Below are positions 1 through 10,340 of a stretch of 64,000 nucleotides of DNA, piece by piece. The position numbers were made by a program, and so were the translations under genes. The stretch is taken from assembly GCF_020883495.1 (NCBI RefSeq), contig NZ_CP086610.1, forward strand, positions 3,179,001 to 3,243,000. The letters run 5' to 3'. Source of the stretch: Shinella zoogloeoides (GTDB lineage: Bacteria > Pseudomonadota > Alphaproteobacteria > Rhizobiales > Rhizobiaceae). How positions within the stretch are numbered: position 1 is the stretch's first letter; every line of letters begins with the position of its first letter. Below the pieces are notes generated by a model. It did no database searches. It saw only the letters and a program-made list of their open reading frames with translations, and had not been told where the DNA came from.

Positions 1-600
1 AAGAAGCTGTATAGGCTTTACAAGGAGGAGAGCGGCTGACCGTGCGCAAGCGCGGCGGTCGCAAAAGAGCGCTGGGAACGCGAGCATCGATGGCAATCCC
101 GCAGGAACCTAACCTGCGCTGGAGCCTGCACTTCGTCTCCGATGCTCTGGTCGACGGCAGGCGCTTCCGCATTCTCTGTGTCCTCGACTACTTCAGCCGA
201 GAGTGTCTTGCTAGCGTGGTCGACACTCGCTGTACGGCGAACGTGTCGGTCGTGAACTGAACGGGATCGCCCTCAGAACGGGCTATCCCTGCATGATCGT
301 CTCGGACAACGGAGCCGAACTGGCGTCGAACGCCACCCTAAAATGACAGCAGGATCATGCTGTCGCGTGGCATTACATCGCGCTGGCCAAGCCATTGCAA
401 ACGGCTTCGTGAAGAGCTTCAGTGGACGCATGCCTTAACGGGCACCTATTCACCAGCTACCGCCATGCCAGGGAGATTATCGAATGCTGGAGAAACGACT
501 ATAACTTGGACCGCCCGCACACGAGCCCCAACGGCTTGCCCCTCATGAGTTTACAGCCCGGTCCAAACAGGATCAGAACATAGACAGAGCTAACTTGTAA
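1..600 (+). pseudogene. Degenerate IS3-family (IS407-like) transposase OrfB remnant
   Basis: Conceptual translation across several frames rebuilds the integrase-core half of an IS3-family OrfB: RLYKEE, RKRGGRKRALGTRA, RWSLHFVSDAL, GRRFRILCVLDYFSREC, then IVSDNGAEL and CWRNDYNLDRPHTSPNGLAPHEF. The frame changes near 31-36 (frame 1 to 3), near 235-247 (frame 3 to 2), around 430-440 and again near the end. There is also an in-frame TGA at 344-346 where the family has a codon inside the core. The last frame ends at TAA 598-600. The N-terminal part and OrfA lie left of the window. With this many lesions it cannot make active transposase; family assignment rests on the DDE-core wording and is firm at family level. 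Confidence 0.85.
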
Positions 601-607
601 ACGCGGA

Positions 608-627
608 CGATCAGGGGGAGCACGTCA
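608..627. repeat. Probable right terminal inverted repeat of the IS remnant
   Basis: Just after the transposase stop the sequence ends in GGGGGAGCACGTCA. Read on the minus strand it starts TGACGTGCTCCCCC, which resembles the TGACCTGC-type ends of IS407-group elements as I remember them. The left end is outside the window, so neither the matching repeat nor a target duplication can be checked. Confidence 0.45.
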
Positions 628-1011
628 ACGGAAATCCCCCAGTCTTGGCGAGCAAAAATCCGCAACTCTCCCTACAGTACGCCTTTGTAGACCGCCATAA
701 GCGGTGACCAGTAAGCAGTACCGTGGAAAACGACTTGCCGATCTCCAGCCGCTCCAGAGCACAGGCCCGAACAGTGTCCTGAATTCATCCATCCGAAACC
801 GGTCGCGAAACAGAGACCAACATCCTCCCGCGATAAGGCTTTCGCCCCGGGCACCATGTCGACAATAGGCAAGATGATCTTTGGGGTCCCTCCGTAGTCC
901 TTCGGCAACTGGAAAATAGGCTTCTCTGCACTTCACAATGTCCGCTCGCCGCATTGGCGCGGCTATTCGTGTCCGGCGTGAAATGTTTCTCTGGCCTGAA
1001 GAAGGGAGGGC
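628..1011. other. Non-coding stretch between IS remnant and tRNA-Gln
   Basis: About 380 bases with no recognisable gene. Short open frames exist on both strands but none resembles a known family, has a convincing ribosome binding site, or shows the codon pattern of neighbouring genes. Base composition is less GC-rich than the genes to the right, consistent with decayed or imported DNA. I see no further IS ends or RNA gene. Confidence 0.6.
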
Positions 1012-1086
1012 TGGCTGGGGCGCCAGGATTCGAACCTGGGAATGCCGGTACCAAAAACCGGTGCCTTACCGCTTGGCGACGCCCCA
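1012..1086 (-). tRNA. tRNA-Gln (anticodon UUG)
   Basis: The minus strand folds as a complete cloverleaf of 75 nt. The acceptor TGGGGCG pairs with CGCCCCA, followed by discriminator G and an encoded CCA. The anticodon stem CCGGT/ACCGG encloses loop TTTTGGT, giving anticodon TTG, which reads CAA/CAG glutamine codons. The T-arm carries the standard GGTTCGAATCC. The 3' end faces the IS remnant, so this tRNA may have served as an integration boundary, though no duplicated 3' end is visible here. Confidence 0.97.
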
Positions 1087-1140
1087 CCGAGCCAGATCGC
1101 TCAGCGATGCCTCGGCACCTCAAAGCGAATCTTCGAGATT

Positions 1141-1169
1141 GCTCTAGCAAGGGTCGATATTGGATGCAA
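1141..1169 (-). promoter_or_regulatory. Possible promoter of tRNA-Gln
   Basis: On the minus strand TTGCAT and TAGAGC are separated by 17 bases, with the -10 about 55 bases upstream of the mature tRNA. The -35 is a fair match to sigma-70; the -10 is weak. Tentative. Confidence 0.3.
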
Positions 1170-1334
1170 CACACTTCGATCGGCCGTGTGCGTCCAATGC
1201 TGGAGACTGCCCTTTGGGGCGAGAATAGTACCGATACGCCCCTCATAAAAATTCGCTTTTTAGCGGGAACAAATTTTGCGGCACCGCATTTCAGGAATGC
1301 AACTGCAAACACCCCCGGATGCGGTTGCGAGGGG

Positions 1335-1365
1335 GACCCGAGAGCGATGTGCACGCTCTTGGGTC
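1335..1365. other. 12-bp stem-loop in the leader of the BON gene
   Basis: GACCCGAGAGCG (1335-1346) and CGCTCTTGGGTC (1354-1365) pair over 12 positions with one G:U, around a 7-base loop. No T-run follows, so it does not look like a standard terminator. It sits about 105 bases before the BON start codon. Confidence 0.5.
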
Positions 1366-1470
1366 TCAACCATGCCGGGGATTTCTCTTCCGGAAACAGC
1401 ATGCGCCGGCCGCTGCAAACAACCGCACGGCTCGCGCCAAACCTGCGAAGCCAAGCGGAAGGAGCGCGTC

Positions 1471-1734
1471 ATGGTCTTCAAGGAAGGCACCTTCAAGGGC
1501 GTGCAGCCCGAGCATTTCGATGGGCCGCATCCCGCCCGGCTGGAAACGGCGGTCGCCGATGCGCTTTCCATGGCGGGCGATGTGGATGCGTCCGATATCG
1601 CCGTGACCTGCGTTGGGACGCGTATCCTGCTGTCCGGCAGCGTCGGCTCTGCCGATGAGGCCGGGCGGGCGGTGGCGGTGGCCGCTTCGCTCAAGGATGT
1701 GAGCGAGGTCGACAGCCGGCTCACCTGGCTCTAG
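1471..1734 (+). CDS. Small BON-domain protein
   Basis: 87-residue protein that is essentially one BON domain: helix (ARLETAVADALSMAGDVDASDI), strand and turn (VTCVGTRILLSGSVGSADEA), helix (RAVAVAASLKDVSEVDSRL). BON domains occur in OsmY and in proteins that bind phospholipid or peptidoglycan, usually in the envelope. No signal peptide is visible, so this copy looks cytoplasmic or peripheral. The ATG at 1471 follows GGAAGGAG with good spacing; longer in-frame extension upstream has no such site. It lies 69 bases before the acyl-CoA synthetase gene, possibly co-transcribed. Exact function unknown. Confidence 0.8.
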   Translation: MVFKEGTFKGVQPEHFDGPHPARLETAVADALSMAGDVDASDIAVTCVGTRILLSGSVGSADEAGRAVAVAASLKDVSEVDSRLTWL

Positions 1735-1803
1735 CAAAAAGCCGCCATTGCCCCCTACTCTCCGGAATGCTAGTTGCAGTGCAGCAAACTGGAGTGATGC
1801 CGG

Positions 1804-3447
<1,644 letters not shown>

Positions 3448-3462
3448 GGCATTTTGTGCAAT

Positions 3463-3617
3463 CGCATGATCCAACGCCAAAGCGATCCCGCTCCGGCTGG
3501 AAATGCTCTTGGCTAGAGTTTGTCAGGGAAAAGTGGAACCCGGTTTTCCCGATAAGACAAACGGAAACAAGGGAATCTAGAGTTTGTCAGGTTCAGAATG
3601 AACCTGACAAACTCTAG
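3463..3617. repeat. Rhizobial-type mosaic intergenic repeat with perfect terminal palindrome
   Basis: Starts with CGCATGATCC (3463-3472) and contains CTAGAGTTTGTCAGG twice (3513-3527 and 3577-3591). It also has a GGGAAAA...TTTTCCC dyad (about 3526-3550) and ends in a perfect inverted repeat with 19-bp arms (3577-3595 and 3599-3617) around GAA. This looks like the RIME/mosaic palindromic repeats of rhizobial intergenic spaces. It separates two convergent genes and could act as a bidirectional terminator. The right arm contains the stop codon of the minus-strand acetyltransferase. Confidence 0.75.
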
Positions 3618-4885
3618 CGCCGCGCCAGCGAACGGATCTTCTCGCGCAGCAGCCGCGCCACGTTGCGGGTGTTGCGATAGAGATGGAGCTGCGTCGCCAC
3701 CTGCCGCACGTCGCGGTCGCGGTTCTGCTGCAGGCCGATGACCAGCGTGCCCATCTCCTCGCGCTCTTCCCAGAAGCGGCTCATCACCGGATGGTCCGGC
3801 ACGGCGCAGGAATCCGACCGGACGATATTGGCGTCGTCGAGATGCCATTCCGTCAGTTCCGCCAAAAGCAGCTTGCCCGGCGAATATTTCGCGAACTCCT
3901 CATCGAAGGCCGTCTTCCACGTATAGGCCTCGCCGCCCGTCAGGAAGACGACCATGGAGGCGATGGCGCGGCCGTCGAGATCGAGCGTGTGGATGCGCAC
4001 GCCGTCGGTCTCGGCCAGATTGGTGATCGCCTCGCGGGCGAAGGCGGCGCGATAGCGATCGTTGATCATCGCCGTGCGGCCCCGGCCCTTCCAGCCGGAG
4101 GCCTCCAGCAGCAGGAATTCCTCCATGCGCAGGCGAATATCGGCCGGCTGGCGGGCGACGTTGTAGCCGAGCATGCCGAGTTGATCGAGCTTTCGCCACT
4201 GGCGGCGCAGCTCGCGGAAATGCTCCGGCGATATGGCGTGCTGGAGATAGGTCTGGCCGTCGAGCAGGCTCTCCAGCATCGGCCGGCGATAGGTGTCGGT
4301 GACCGTGACCGGAAGGTTGCGGCCGATCGCGACGGCGCGGATCAACTGCGCGAAGGGACCGTCGAGGCGAAGATCGGGCAGGACGAGGATCGGCGGCAGG
4401 CCGGCGCTGCCGCCGCCCAGTACGTCCAGCAGGTTGTCGAGCGTCTCGGCGGCATCCTCGGCGTCTACGAGCGGCGTGCCGAGCGGGCCGAAGGGGTTCG
4501 ACCAGACGCGCAGGATGCTGGAGCCGATGGAAAAGCCCGGCTTTTCGATGGAGAACGGCATCAGGAAGCGAAGGCGGCTGCGCCCCGCTGCCTCGTCGCG
4601 GATGACGGCGAGGCGCACCGTGCGGTCCTCGAGCCGCGGCATGGCCGGCGCGAGGAACCGGCCGGTGAAGAAGACGTTCGGCTCCATGACGCGGTTCGAC
4701 AGGAAGTCCAGCTCCTGCTGCAGTTCGTAGCCGGCCGTCGCCGGATAGAGGGCGAGCGAGCGGCCCGGCTTGCCGGTGGCGATGCGCTGGTCGGCCGGCG
4801 GCTGCGCCAGCGGGGCTGCCGGCGGGATAGCGGCCTGGGCGCGCCCGCCCGCAAGCGCATGGTCGAAGCCGTGGCTATCGGTCAT
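3614..4885 (-). CDS. BioF2-like (CelD/BcsL-type) GNAT acetyltransferase
   Basis: 423 residues. The C-terminal half matches the BioF2-like acetyltransferase fold found in CelD/BcsL proteins: FRELRRQWRKLDQLG, then FLLLEASGWKGRGRTA near residues 240-260, and SMVVFLTGGEAYTWKTAFDEEFAKYSPGKLLLAEL near 305-345. Such proteins are thought to acylate extracellular polysaccharides or their precursors in the cytoplasm. It overlaps the upstream flippase by 11 bases, so the two are translationally coupled, supporting a role in surface glycan synthesis. The TAG stop lies inside the palindromic repeat at 3577-3617, so the native C-terminus may have been trimmed or extended by repeat insertion. Substrate unknown. 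Confidence 0.8.
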   Translation of the reverse strand: MTDSHGFDHALAGGRAQAAIPPAAPLAQPPADQRIATGKPGRSLALYPATAGYELQQELDFLSNRVMEPNVFFTGRFLAPAMPRLEDRTVRLAVIRDEAAGRSRLRFLMPFSIEKPGFSIGSSILRVWSNPFGPLGTPLVDAEDAAETLDNLLDVLGGGSAGLPPILVLPDLRLDGPFAQLIRAVAIGRNLPVTVTDTYRRPMLESLLDGQTYLQHAISPEHFRELRRQWRKLDQLGMLGYNVARQPADIRLRMEEFLLLEASGWKGRGRTAMINDRYRAAFAREAITNLAETDGVRIHTLDLDGRAIASMVVFLTGGEAYTWKTAFDEEFAKYSPGKLLLAELTEWHLDDANIVRSDSCAVPDHPVMSRFWEEREEMGTLVIGLQQNRDRDVRQVATQLHLYRNTRNVARLLREKIRSLARR

Positions 4886-6296
4886 GGTGGTCCATCCCGT
4901 TGGTAAGGCTTGCCGTCACCGGATTGGCGAAGGCGAAGAGAATGATAGAGAGCTTGCCGCGCACCGCGATATGCAGGAGCACCGCCTCCACGACCATGGC
5001 GCTGGCCGTGGCGATGGCGGCGCCCGTCAACCCGAAGAGCGGAATGAGCGTGACGTTGAAGAGGACGTTGGCGGCGAGCGCCACGGCATAGACGGCGACG
5101 CAGAACCGCTGCTCGCCGGCCATGGTGAGCAGAACCTCGCCGGGGCCGACCAGCGCCTTGGCGAGAATGCCGGCGAGGAGGATCGCCATCAGGCCATGAC
5201 CGGCCGTGAAGGCCGGGCCGAACAGCGACAGGAGGACATGGCCGAGCGCCAACACGGCAAGCCCGACGACAAGCGACGGCCAGAAGCTCCAGCGCACCGT
5301 CTCGCCGGCAAAGCGCGCCAGCGCCGCCCGGTCGCCGGAGGCGAACAGGGCCGAAAAGCGCGGAGCCGCAGCGGCCTTTACCGAGAAGACGACGAAATGC
5401 ACCAGCGCCATGGTCTTGGCCGCCGCGAAATAGATCGCGACGCTTTCCGGATCGAGGAAGATGCCGACGACCAGCACATCCGAATTGGTGAGCAGGAAGC
5501 TGAACCCCTCGATGAGGAAGATCGGCAGCGCCGCCTTGATCCAGAGGGAGATTTCGACCTTTCGAGGCCCCGGAACATAGCGCGTGCCGAGCCGTCGCAC
5601 GATATTGATGAACTGCACGACGGTGGTCAGATAGGTGGCGGCCAGCGCCGCGACCATCGCGGTCTGCGCCGTATGCGGCTCATCCAGCCACATCGCCAGA
5701 ACCATGAAGACGAGGATCAGCAGCGGGCGGATGATGTAGGTAGGGCTGAGCGCAACGAGCGCCCAGCTATGGGCGCGGGCGGTGCTGTCCAGCACGTCGC
5801 CGAGCGCAATCATCGGCATGCAGAAGAGGCCGATGAACAGCGGTATGACATAGTAGTCGGAGAAGGCCCCATGGAAAAGCCAGAGGCAGAGGAAGCCGAC
5901 CGCCGCCAGCACCGTGGAGGACAGCATGGCGAAGACGCGCGCCGTGGAAATGAGGCCGCGGATTTCCGCATGGGCGTTTCGCCCGGCATAATCCGGCAGG
6001 AAGCGCACGACGGTGGTGTGGAAGCCGAGGCAGGACAGGTCGCCGCAGATGACGACGAGCGCCCAGGCGAAGACGAAGACGCCATATTCGAACTCCCCCA
6101 TCATGCGGGCGAGAACGATCTGCGAAAGGAAGGCGATGGCGGCGCTGACGACGCGGATGGCGAAGGTGACGAGCGCCATGCGCTGCGCGCGATTGCGCGG
6201 ATCGTCGCTGGCGAGCGCGCGCAGGAACGGTTCCGCCTTGCCGCGCAGGCCCGCGGGCAGCAACCTCTCCGCCGACTGTATGACCGCCATGAACAC
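4875..6296 (-). CDS. Polysaccharide/lipopolysaccharide flippase (MOP superfamily)
   Basis: 473-residue, strongly hydrophobic protein with about 12-14 predicted membrane helices from residue 45 onward, and the opening RMALVTFAIRVVSAAIAFLSQIVLARMMG typical of Wzx/oligosaccharide flippases of the MATE/MOP superfamily. It should move lipid-linked glycan units across the inner membrane. The start at 6296 has a second in-frame ATG two codons in (6290); either is possible. The downstream acetyltransferase overlaps by 11 bases. No glycosyltransferase genes are adjacent, so the glycan is unknown. The pair sits beside secA but is separated from it by the secA terminator. Confidence 0.85.
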   Translation of the reverse strand: MFMAVIQSAERLLPAGLRGKAEPFLRALASDDPRNRAQRMALVTFAIRVVSAAIAFLSQIVLARMMGEFEYGVFVFAWALVVICGDLSCLGFHTTVVRFLPDYAGRNAHAEIRGLISTARVFAMLSSTVLAAVGFLCLWLFHGAFSDYYVIPLFIGLFCMPMIALGDVLDSTARAHSWALVALSPTYIIRPLLILVFMVLAMWLDEPHTAQTAMVAALAATYLTTVVQFINIVRRLGTRYVPGPRKVEISLWIKAALPIFLIEGFSFLLTNSDVLVVGIFLDPESVAIYFAAAKTMALVHFVVFSVKAAAAPRFSALFASGDRAALARFAGETVRWSFWPSLVVGLAVLALGHVLLSLFGPAFTAGHGLMAILLAGILAKALVGPGEVLLTMAGEQRFCVAVYAVALAANVLFNVTLIPLFGLTGAAIATASAMVVEAVLLHIAVRGKLSIILFAFANPVTASLTNGMDHHDR

Positions 6297-6393
6297 AGGA
6301 ACCCGAACGCTACGCAGGACTGAACGAGCGCCAGTCTTGTCAGATCAGGGTTAACAAACGGTTGGATGGACTGCCGCGCGGGGCCTCGCCCGT

Positions 6394-6422
6394 AAAGAAA
6401 ATGCCGCCCGGAGGCGGCATTT
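6394..6422 (-). terminator. Rho-independent terminator of secA
   Basis: Perfect 10-bp stem AAATGCCGCC/GGCGGCATTT (6399-6408 and 6413-6422) with a 4-base loop. It is followed on the minus strand by TTTCTTT, and lies 12 bases after the secA stop codon. Confidence 0.9.
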
Positions 6423-6433
6423 CAGGATGCTCG

Positions 6434-9148
6434 TCACGCCTGCTCGAAGGCGCCGTGGCAATGCTTATATTTCTTGCCGGAACCGCAGGGGCAAGGCTCG
6501 TTGCGCGCGATGCGGCCCCAGGTCGCGGGGTCGTTCGGGTCGCGGTCCTCGACGGCGACGGCCATGAAGCCGCTGCCTTCGCCGAAATCGTCCTCGCCGG
6601 TCGTGCCGTCGATGTGATGGCCTTCCATTTCCGGCGGCACCGGCGCGGGCGCATCGGCGGCCTGGCGCACCAGCTCGACGCGCATCAGCTGCGCGGTCAC
6701 GGTCTGGCGCAGGTTCGCCAGCAGCGCCTGGAACAGTTCGAAGGCCTCGGCCTTGTATTCCTGCAGCGGATCGCGCTGGGCATAGCCGCGGAAGCCGATG
6801 ACGGAGCGCAGGTGATCGAGATTGACGATATGCTCGCGCCACAGGTGGTCCAGCGTCTGGAGCAGCACCGAGCGCTCGACATAGGTCATGATCTCGGGGC
6901 CGAAGCGTTCCGCGCGATCCTGCGCCGCCGCATCGGCAGCCGTCCGCAGGCGCTCCAGGATATCCTTCTCGTCGATGCCCTCTTCCGCCGCCCAGGCGTC
7001 GATCGGCAGGTCGAGATTGAGCTGTTCGAGAACGCCATGCTTCAGGCCGGCGACGTCCCACTGCTCCGCATAGGCGTTTTCCGGAATGTTCAGGCGCACG
7101 AGGTTTTCGACCACCTCATGGCGCATGTCGCCGACGATTTCCGACAGATTCTCGCCGTCCATCAGCTCGATGCGCTGCTCGAAGATGACCTTGCGCTGGT
7201 CGTTGAGAACGTCGTCGTATTTCAGGAGGTTCTTGCGGATATCGAAGTTGCGCGCCTCGACCTTCTTCTGCGCGCGTTCCAGCGCCTTGTTGATCCAGGG
7301 ATGGACGATGGCCTCGCCTTCCTTGAGACCCAGCTTCTGCAGCATGGAATCCATGCGCTCGGAGCCGAAGATGCGCATCAGGTCGTCCTGCAGCGACAGG
7401 AAGAACTTCGAGCGGCCCGGGTCGCCCTGACGGCCGGAGCGGCCGCGAAGCTGGTTGTCGATACGGCGGCTTTCGTGGCGCTCGGTGGCAAGGACGTAGA
7501 GGCCGCCAGCGGCGAGCGCCTGTTCCTTCAGCTTCTTCACCTCGGCGATGATGGCGTCGCGCTTGGCGTCGCGCGCGGCACCCGGCTCCATCTCGGCAAG
7601 CTCGCGCTCAAGCCGCATCTCGACGTTGCCGCCGAGCTGGATGTCCGTGCCGCGGCCGGCCATGTTGGTGGCGATGGTGACGGCGCCGGGAACACCGGCC
7701 TGCGCCACGATATAGGCTTCCTGCTCGTGGTAGCGGGCGTTCAGCACCTGGAAGTCCTTGAAGCCGGACTTCTTGAGCAGTTCGGCCAGAAGCTCGGACT
7801 TCTCGATGGACGTCGTGCCGACGAGGATCGGCTGGCCCTTCTCGCGCGCCGCCTTGATCTCCTCGATGATCGCCTTGTACTTCTCTTCCGCCGTCCGGTA
7901 GACCTCATCGTCCTCGTCGATACGCTGGATCGGCAGGTTGGTCGGCACTTCCACGACCTCGAGGCCGTAGATGTTGCCGAATTCCTCGGCTTCCGTCGAG
8001 GCCGTGCCGGTCATGCCGCCGAGCTTGGAATACATGCGGAAATAGTTCTGGAAGGTGATCGAGGCCAGCGTCTGGTTTTCCGGCTGGATCGTGACCTTTT
8101 CCTTGGCTTCCAGCGCCTGGTGCTGGCCTTCCGAATAACGGCGACCCGGCATCATGCGGCCGGTGAATTCGTCAATGATGACGATTTCGTCGTTGCGGAC
8201 GATGTAGTCCTTGTCGCGGGTGAAGAGCTTGTGGGCCTTCAGCGCGTTGTTGATGTGGTGAACGATGGCGACGTTCTCCACGTCGTAGAGCGACTCGCCC
8301 TTGAGAAGACCTGCCTGGCGCAGCAGGTTTTCGAGCTTCTCCGTGCCGATTTCGGAGAAGTTGGCGGAGCGCTGCTTCTCGTCGATCTCGTAGTCGGCCT
8401 CGTCCAGCAGCGGAATGTAGGCGTCGATGGTGGTGTAGAGGTCCGAGCGGTCGTCGAGCGGGCCGGAGATGATCAGCGGCGTGCGCGCCTCGTCGACGAG
8501 GATCGAGTCCACTTCGTCGACGATGGCGAAGAAGTGGCCGCGCTGGACCATCTGGCTGCGCTCGTACTTCATGTTGTCGCGCAGATAGTCAAAGCCGAGT
8601 TCGTTGTTCGTCGCGTAGGTGATGTCCGAGGCGTAGGCCGCGCGGCGCTGGTCGTCGTCGAGGCCATGCACGATGACGCCGGTCGAAAGGCCGAGAAAGC
8701 CGTAGATCTTGCCCATCAGGCCGCTGTCGCGGGAGGCGAGGTAATCGTTGACCGTCACGACATGCGTGCCCTTGCCGGCCAGCGCGTTGAGATAGACGGG
8801 CAGCGTCGCGACGAGCGTCTTGCCTTCGCCGGTCTTCATTTCGGCGATCGACTTCTCGTGAAGGATCATGCCGCCGATGAGCTGGACGTCGAAGGGACGA
8901 AGGCCGAGAACGCGGAAGGCCGCCTCGCGGGCGACGGCGAAGGCCGGCACCAGGAGGTCGTCCAGCGTCTTGCCGGCTGCGAGCTGTTCGCGGAATTCGA
9001 CGGTCTTGGCGCGCAGCGCCTCGTCGGAGAGCGCCTTGATCTCGGGTTCCAGCGCGTTGATCGCATCGACGCGGGATTTATAGGAACGGACGCGGCGATC
9101 GTTGGAGGAGCCGAACAACTTGCGGGCAATGCCGCCGAGGCTGACCAT
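6434..9148 (-). CDS. secA: Preprotein translocase ATPase SecA
   Basis: 904-residue SecA, the motor that pushes unfolded preproteins through SecYEG at the inner membrane. Walker A MKTGEGKT is at residues 104-111. The DEVDS Walker B box follows near 208, then the preprotein-binding and helical scaffold domains. A C-terminal zinc site [13 protein letters not shown] uses C886, C888, C897 and H898 and should contact SecB and phospholipid. Length is typical for alphaproteobacteria. It is monocistronic by layout: its own promoter (9256-9284) divergent from the parvulin gene and a strong terminator after the stop. The N-terminus [13 protein letters not shown] is the usual one for this group. Confidence 0.98.
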   Translation of the reverse strand: MVSLGGIARKLFGSSNDRRVRSYKSRVDAINALEPEIKALSDEALRAKTVEFREQLAAGKTLDDLLVPAFAVAREAAFRVLGLRPFDVQLIGGMILHEKSIAEMKTGEGKTLVATLPVYLNALAGKGTHVVTVNDYLASRDSGLMGKIYGFLGLSTGVIVHGLDDDQRRAAYASDITYATNNELGFDYLRDNMKYERSQMVQRGHFFAIVDEVDSILVDEARTPLIISGPLDDRSDLYTTIDAYIPLLDEADYEIDEKQRSANFSEIGTEKLENLLRQAGLLKGESLYDVENVAIVHHINNALKAHKLFTRDKDYIVRNDEIVIIDEFTGRMMPGRRYSEGQHQALEAKEKVTIQPENQTLASITFQNYFRMYSKLGGMTGTASTEAEEFGNIYGLEVVEVPTNLPIQRIDEDDEVYRTAEEKYKAIIEEIKAAREKGQPILVGTTSIEKSELLAELLKKSGFKDFQVLNARYHEQEAYIVAQAGVPGAVTIATNMAGRGTDIQLGGNVEMRLERELAEMEPGAARDAKRDAIIAEVKKLKEQALAAGGLYVLATERHESRRIDNQLRGRSGRQGDPGRSKFFLSLQDDLMRIFGSERMDSMLQKLGLKEGEAIVHPWINKALERAQKKVEARNFDIRKNLLKYDDVLNDQRKVIFEQRIELMDGENLSEIVGDMRHEVVENLVRLNIPENAYAEQWDVAGLKHGVLEQLNLDLPIDAWAAEEGIDEKDILERLRTAADAAAQDRAERFGPEIMTYVERSVLLQTLDHLWREHIVNLDHLRSVIGFRGYAQRDPLQEYKAEAFELFQALLANLRQTVTAQLMRVELVRQAADAPAPVPPEMEGHHIDGTTGEDDFGEGSGFMAVAVEDRDPNDPATWGRIARNEPCPCGSGKKYKHCHGAFEQA

Positions 9149-9255
9149 CAGAATGGTCCTTTCTTTATGGGCGCCCGGCGCGTGACGGGCCGCACGATAA
9201 TTGCGCGCAAAGCCGTGAAACGCCCGGAAACTGTTCTGGACGCGGGATTGCGTGA

Positions 9256-9284
9256 CAGATAAGAGGGGGGTCGAATGATGTCAA
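9256..9284 (-). promoter_or_regulatory. sigma-70 promoter of secA
   Basis: On the minus strand TTGACA (9284-9279) and TATCTG (9261-9256) are spaced by exactly 17 bases, close to the housekeeping consensus. Transcription would start near 9249, leaving a leader of about 100 bases before the secA ATG. Confidence 0.75.
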
Positions 9285-9385
9285 CGGCTCTGACGGTTGC
9301 ACAACTGCCACATTCTGGTGGTGTTGAACCGTCCGGCACCGGATATCGACCCGATTCCGGCGAGGATGTGAAAGGTCTTTTCGTA

Positions 9386-10285
9386 ATGTTCAAGTACAGC
9401 AAGCTCGCGGCAGTCGCCCTGATCGCGATCGCCGCAGCCAGCAGCAATGTTCGCGCAGAAGATGCTCCGGCCGATCCGGTCATCGCCAAGGTCGGCGCCG
9501 TCGAGATCCACGAATCGGAGCTGAAGCTCGCGATCGCCGGCCTCGACCCGCAGCTCGCCAACCTGCCGGACGACCAGAAGCGCGTCGCCGCCCTCTCCTC
9601 CATCATCGACGTCAAGCTGCTCGCGGCCGACGCCGACAAGGAAGGCCTGAAGGACAGCGCCGACTTCAAGCAGCGCCTCGCCTTCCTCACGGACCGCGAG
9701 TTGCACAACGCCTACTTCAAGAAGCACGTCGTCGATGCCGTTACCCCGGAAGAGGTGAAGGCGCGCTACGAGAAGGAAATCGCCGCGATCACGCCGGAAG
9801 ACGAAATCCGCGCCCGCCACATCCTCGTCAAGACCGAGGAAGAGGCCAAGGCCATCATCAAGGATCTCGACGCCGGCAAGGACTTCGTTGAAATCGCCAA
9901 GGAAAAGTCGACCGACCCGAACAAGTCGGAAGGCGGCGACCTCGGCTATTTCTCCAAGGGCCGCATGGTTCCGGAGTTCGAAGCAGCCGCTTTCGCGCTT
10001 GAAAAGGGCGCCTATTCCAAGGAGCCGGTGAAGACGCAGTTCGGCTTCCACGTCATCAAGGTCGAGGACAAGCGCAAGCAGCAGCCCCCGGCGCTGGACC
10101 AGGTCGAACCGCAGGTTCGCCAGCTTGTCATGCGCGACAAGTATCTGGAGCTTCTGGAGAAGGCCAAGGCCGCCGCTCCGATCGACATCCAGGACGCCAC
10201 GCTGAAGACCGCCTATGACGCCGTGAACAAGCCGGTCGCCGAAGGTGAAGGCGAAGCCGCCCCGGCAGCGGAAGGCCAGCAGTAA
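9386..10285 (+). CDS. Periplasmic parvulin-type peptidyl-prolyl isomerase
   Basis: 299 residues. A signal peptide ([23 protein letters not shown], cleaved near residue 24) leads into a SurA-like N-terminal helical region and a rotamase domain. The latter has [15 protein letters not shown] near residue 140, [21 protein letters not shown] near 190, and [13 protein letters not shown] near 218. It should assist folding of exported and outer-membrane proteins in the periplasm. ATG 9386 is chosen because it begins the signal peptide and is preceded by AAAGG; upstream in-frame codons overlap the divergent secA promoter. The C-terminal tail is Ala/Glu-rich. A strong terminator follows. Confidence 0.92.
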   Translation: MFKYSKLAAVALIAIAAASSNVRAEDAPADPVIAKVGAVEIHESELKLAIAGLDPQLANLPDDQKRVAALSSIIDVKLLAADADKEGLKDSADFKQRLAFLTDRELHNAYFKKHVVDAVTPEEVKARYEKEIAAITPEDEIRARHILVKTEEEAKAIIKDLDAGKDFVEIAKEKSTDPNKSEGGDLGYFSKGRMVPEFEAAAFALEKGAYSKEPVKTQFGFHVIKVEDKRKQQPPALDQVEPQVRQLVMRDKYLELLEKAKAAAPIDIQDATLKTAYDAVNKPVAEGEGEAAPAAEGQQ

Positions 10286-10294
10286 AACGACTTT

Positions 10295-10323
10295 GGCCCG
10301 GCGCTTCCCGCCGGGCCTTTCTT
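10295..10323 (+). terminator. Terminator after the parvulin gene
   Basis: GGCCCGGCG (10295-10303) pairs with CGCCGGGCC (10309-10317) over a 5-base loop and is followed by TTTCTT. It lies only about 20 bases before the argJ start, so argJ may have a promoter inside the upstream gene or rely on read-through. Confidence 0.85.
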
Positions 10324-10340
10324 CACGCAGGAAACAAACG

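Larger units (their letters stand above)
1087..1470. other. Intergenic region between tRNA-Gln and the BON gene
   Basis: No gene recognised in 384 bases. It holds a candidate tRNA promoter on the minus strand (1141-1169) and a long stem-loop at 1335-1365, both listed separately. The plus-strand promoter of the BON gene should also lie here, but I cannot place it. Confidence 0.5.

Noticed and set aside
785..1402. 205-codon minus-strand frame over the tRNA-Gln gene
   Set aside because: It runs through a certain tRNA and non-coding sequence; no family match and atypical composition.
954..1658. 234-codon plus-strand frame across tRNA-Gln into the BON gene
   Set aside because: Overlaps the tRNA and the BON gene in another frame; no homology.
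3577..3617. CRISPR-like repeat pair at the acs/acetyltransferase junction
   Set aside because: Only two copies of a short motif within one palindromic element, without regular spacers or cas genes.
6362..9262. 966-codon open frame antisense to secA
   Set aside because: Mirror frame of a GC-rich, strongly conserved gene; its translation is Val/Asp/Leu/Arg-rich without domains, and it crosses the secA promoter and terminator.
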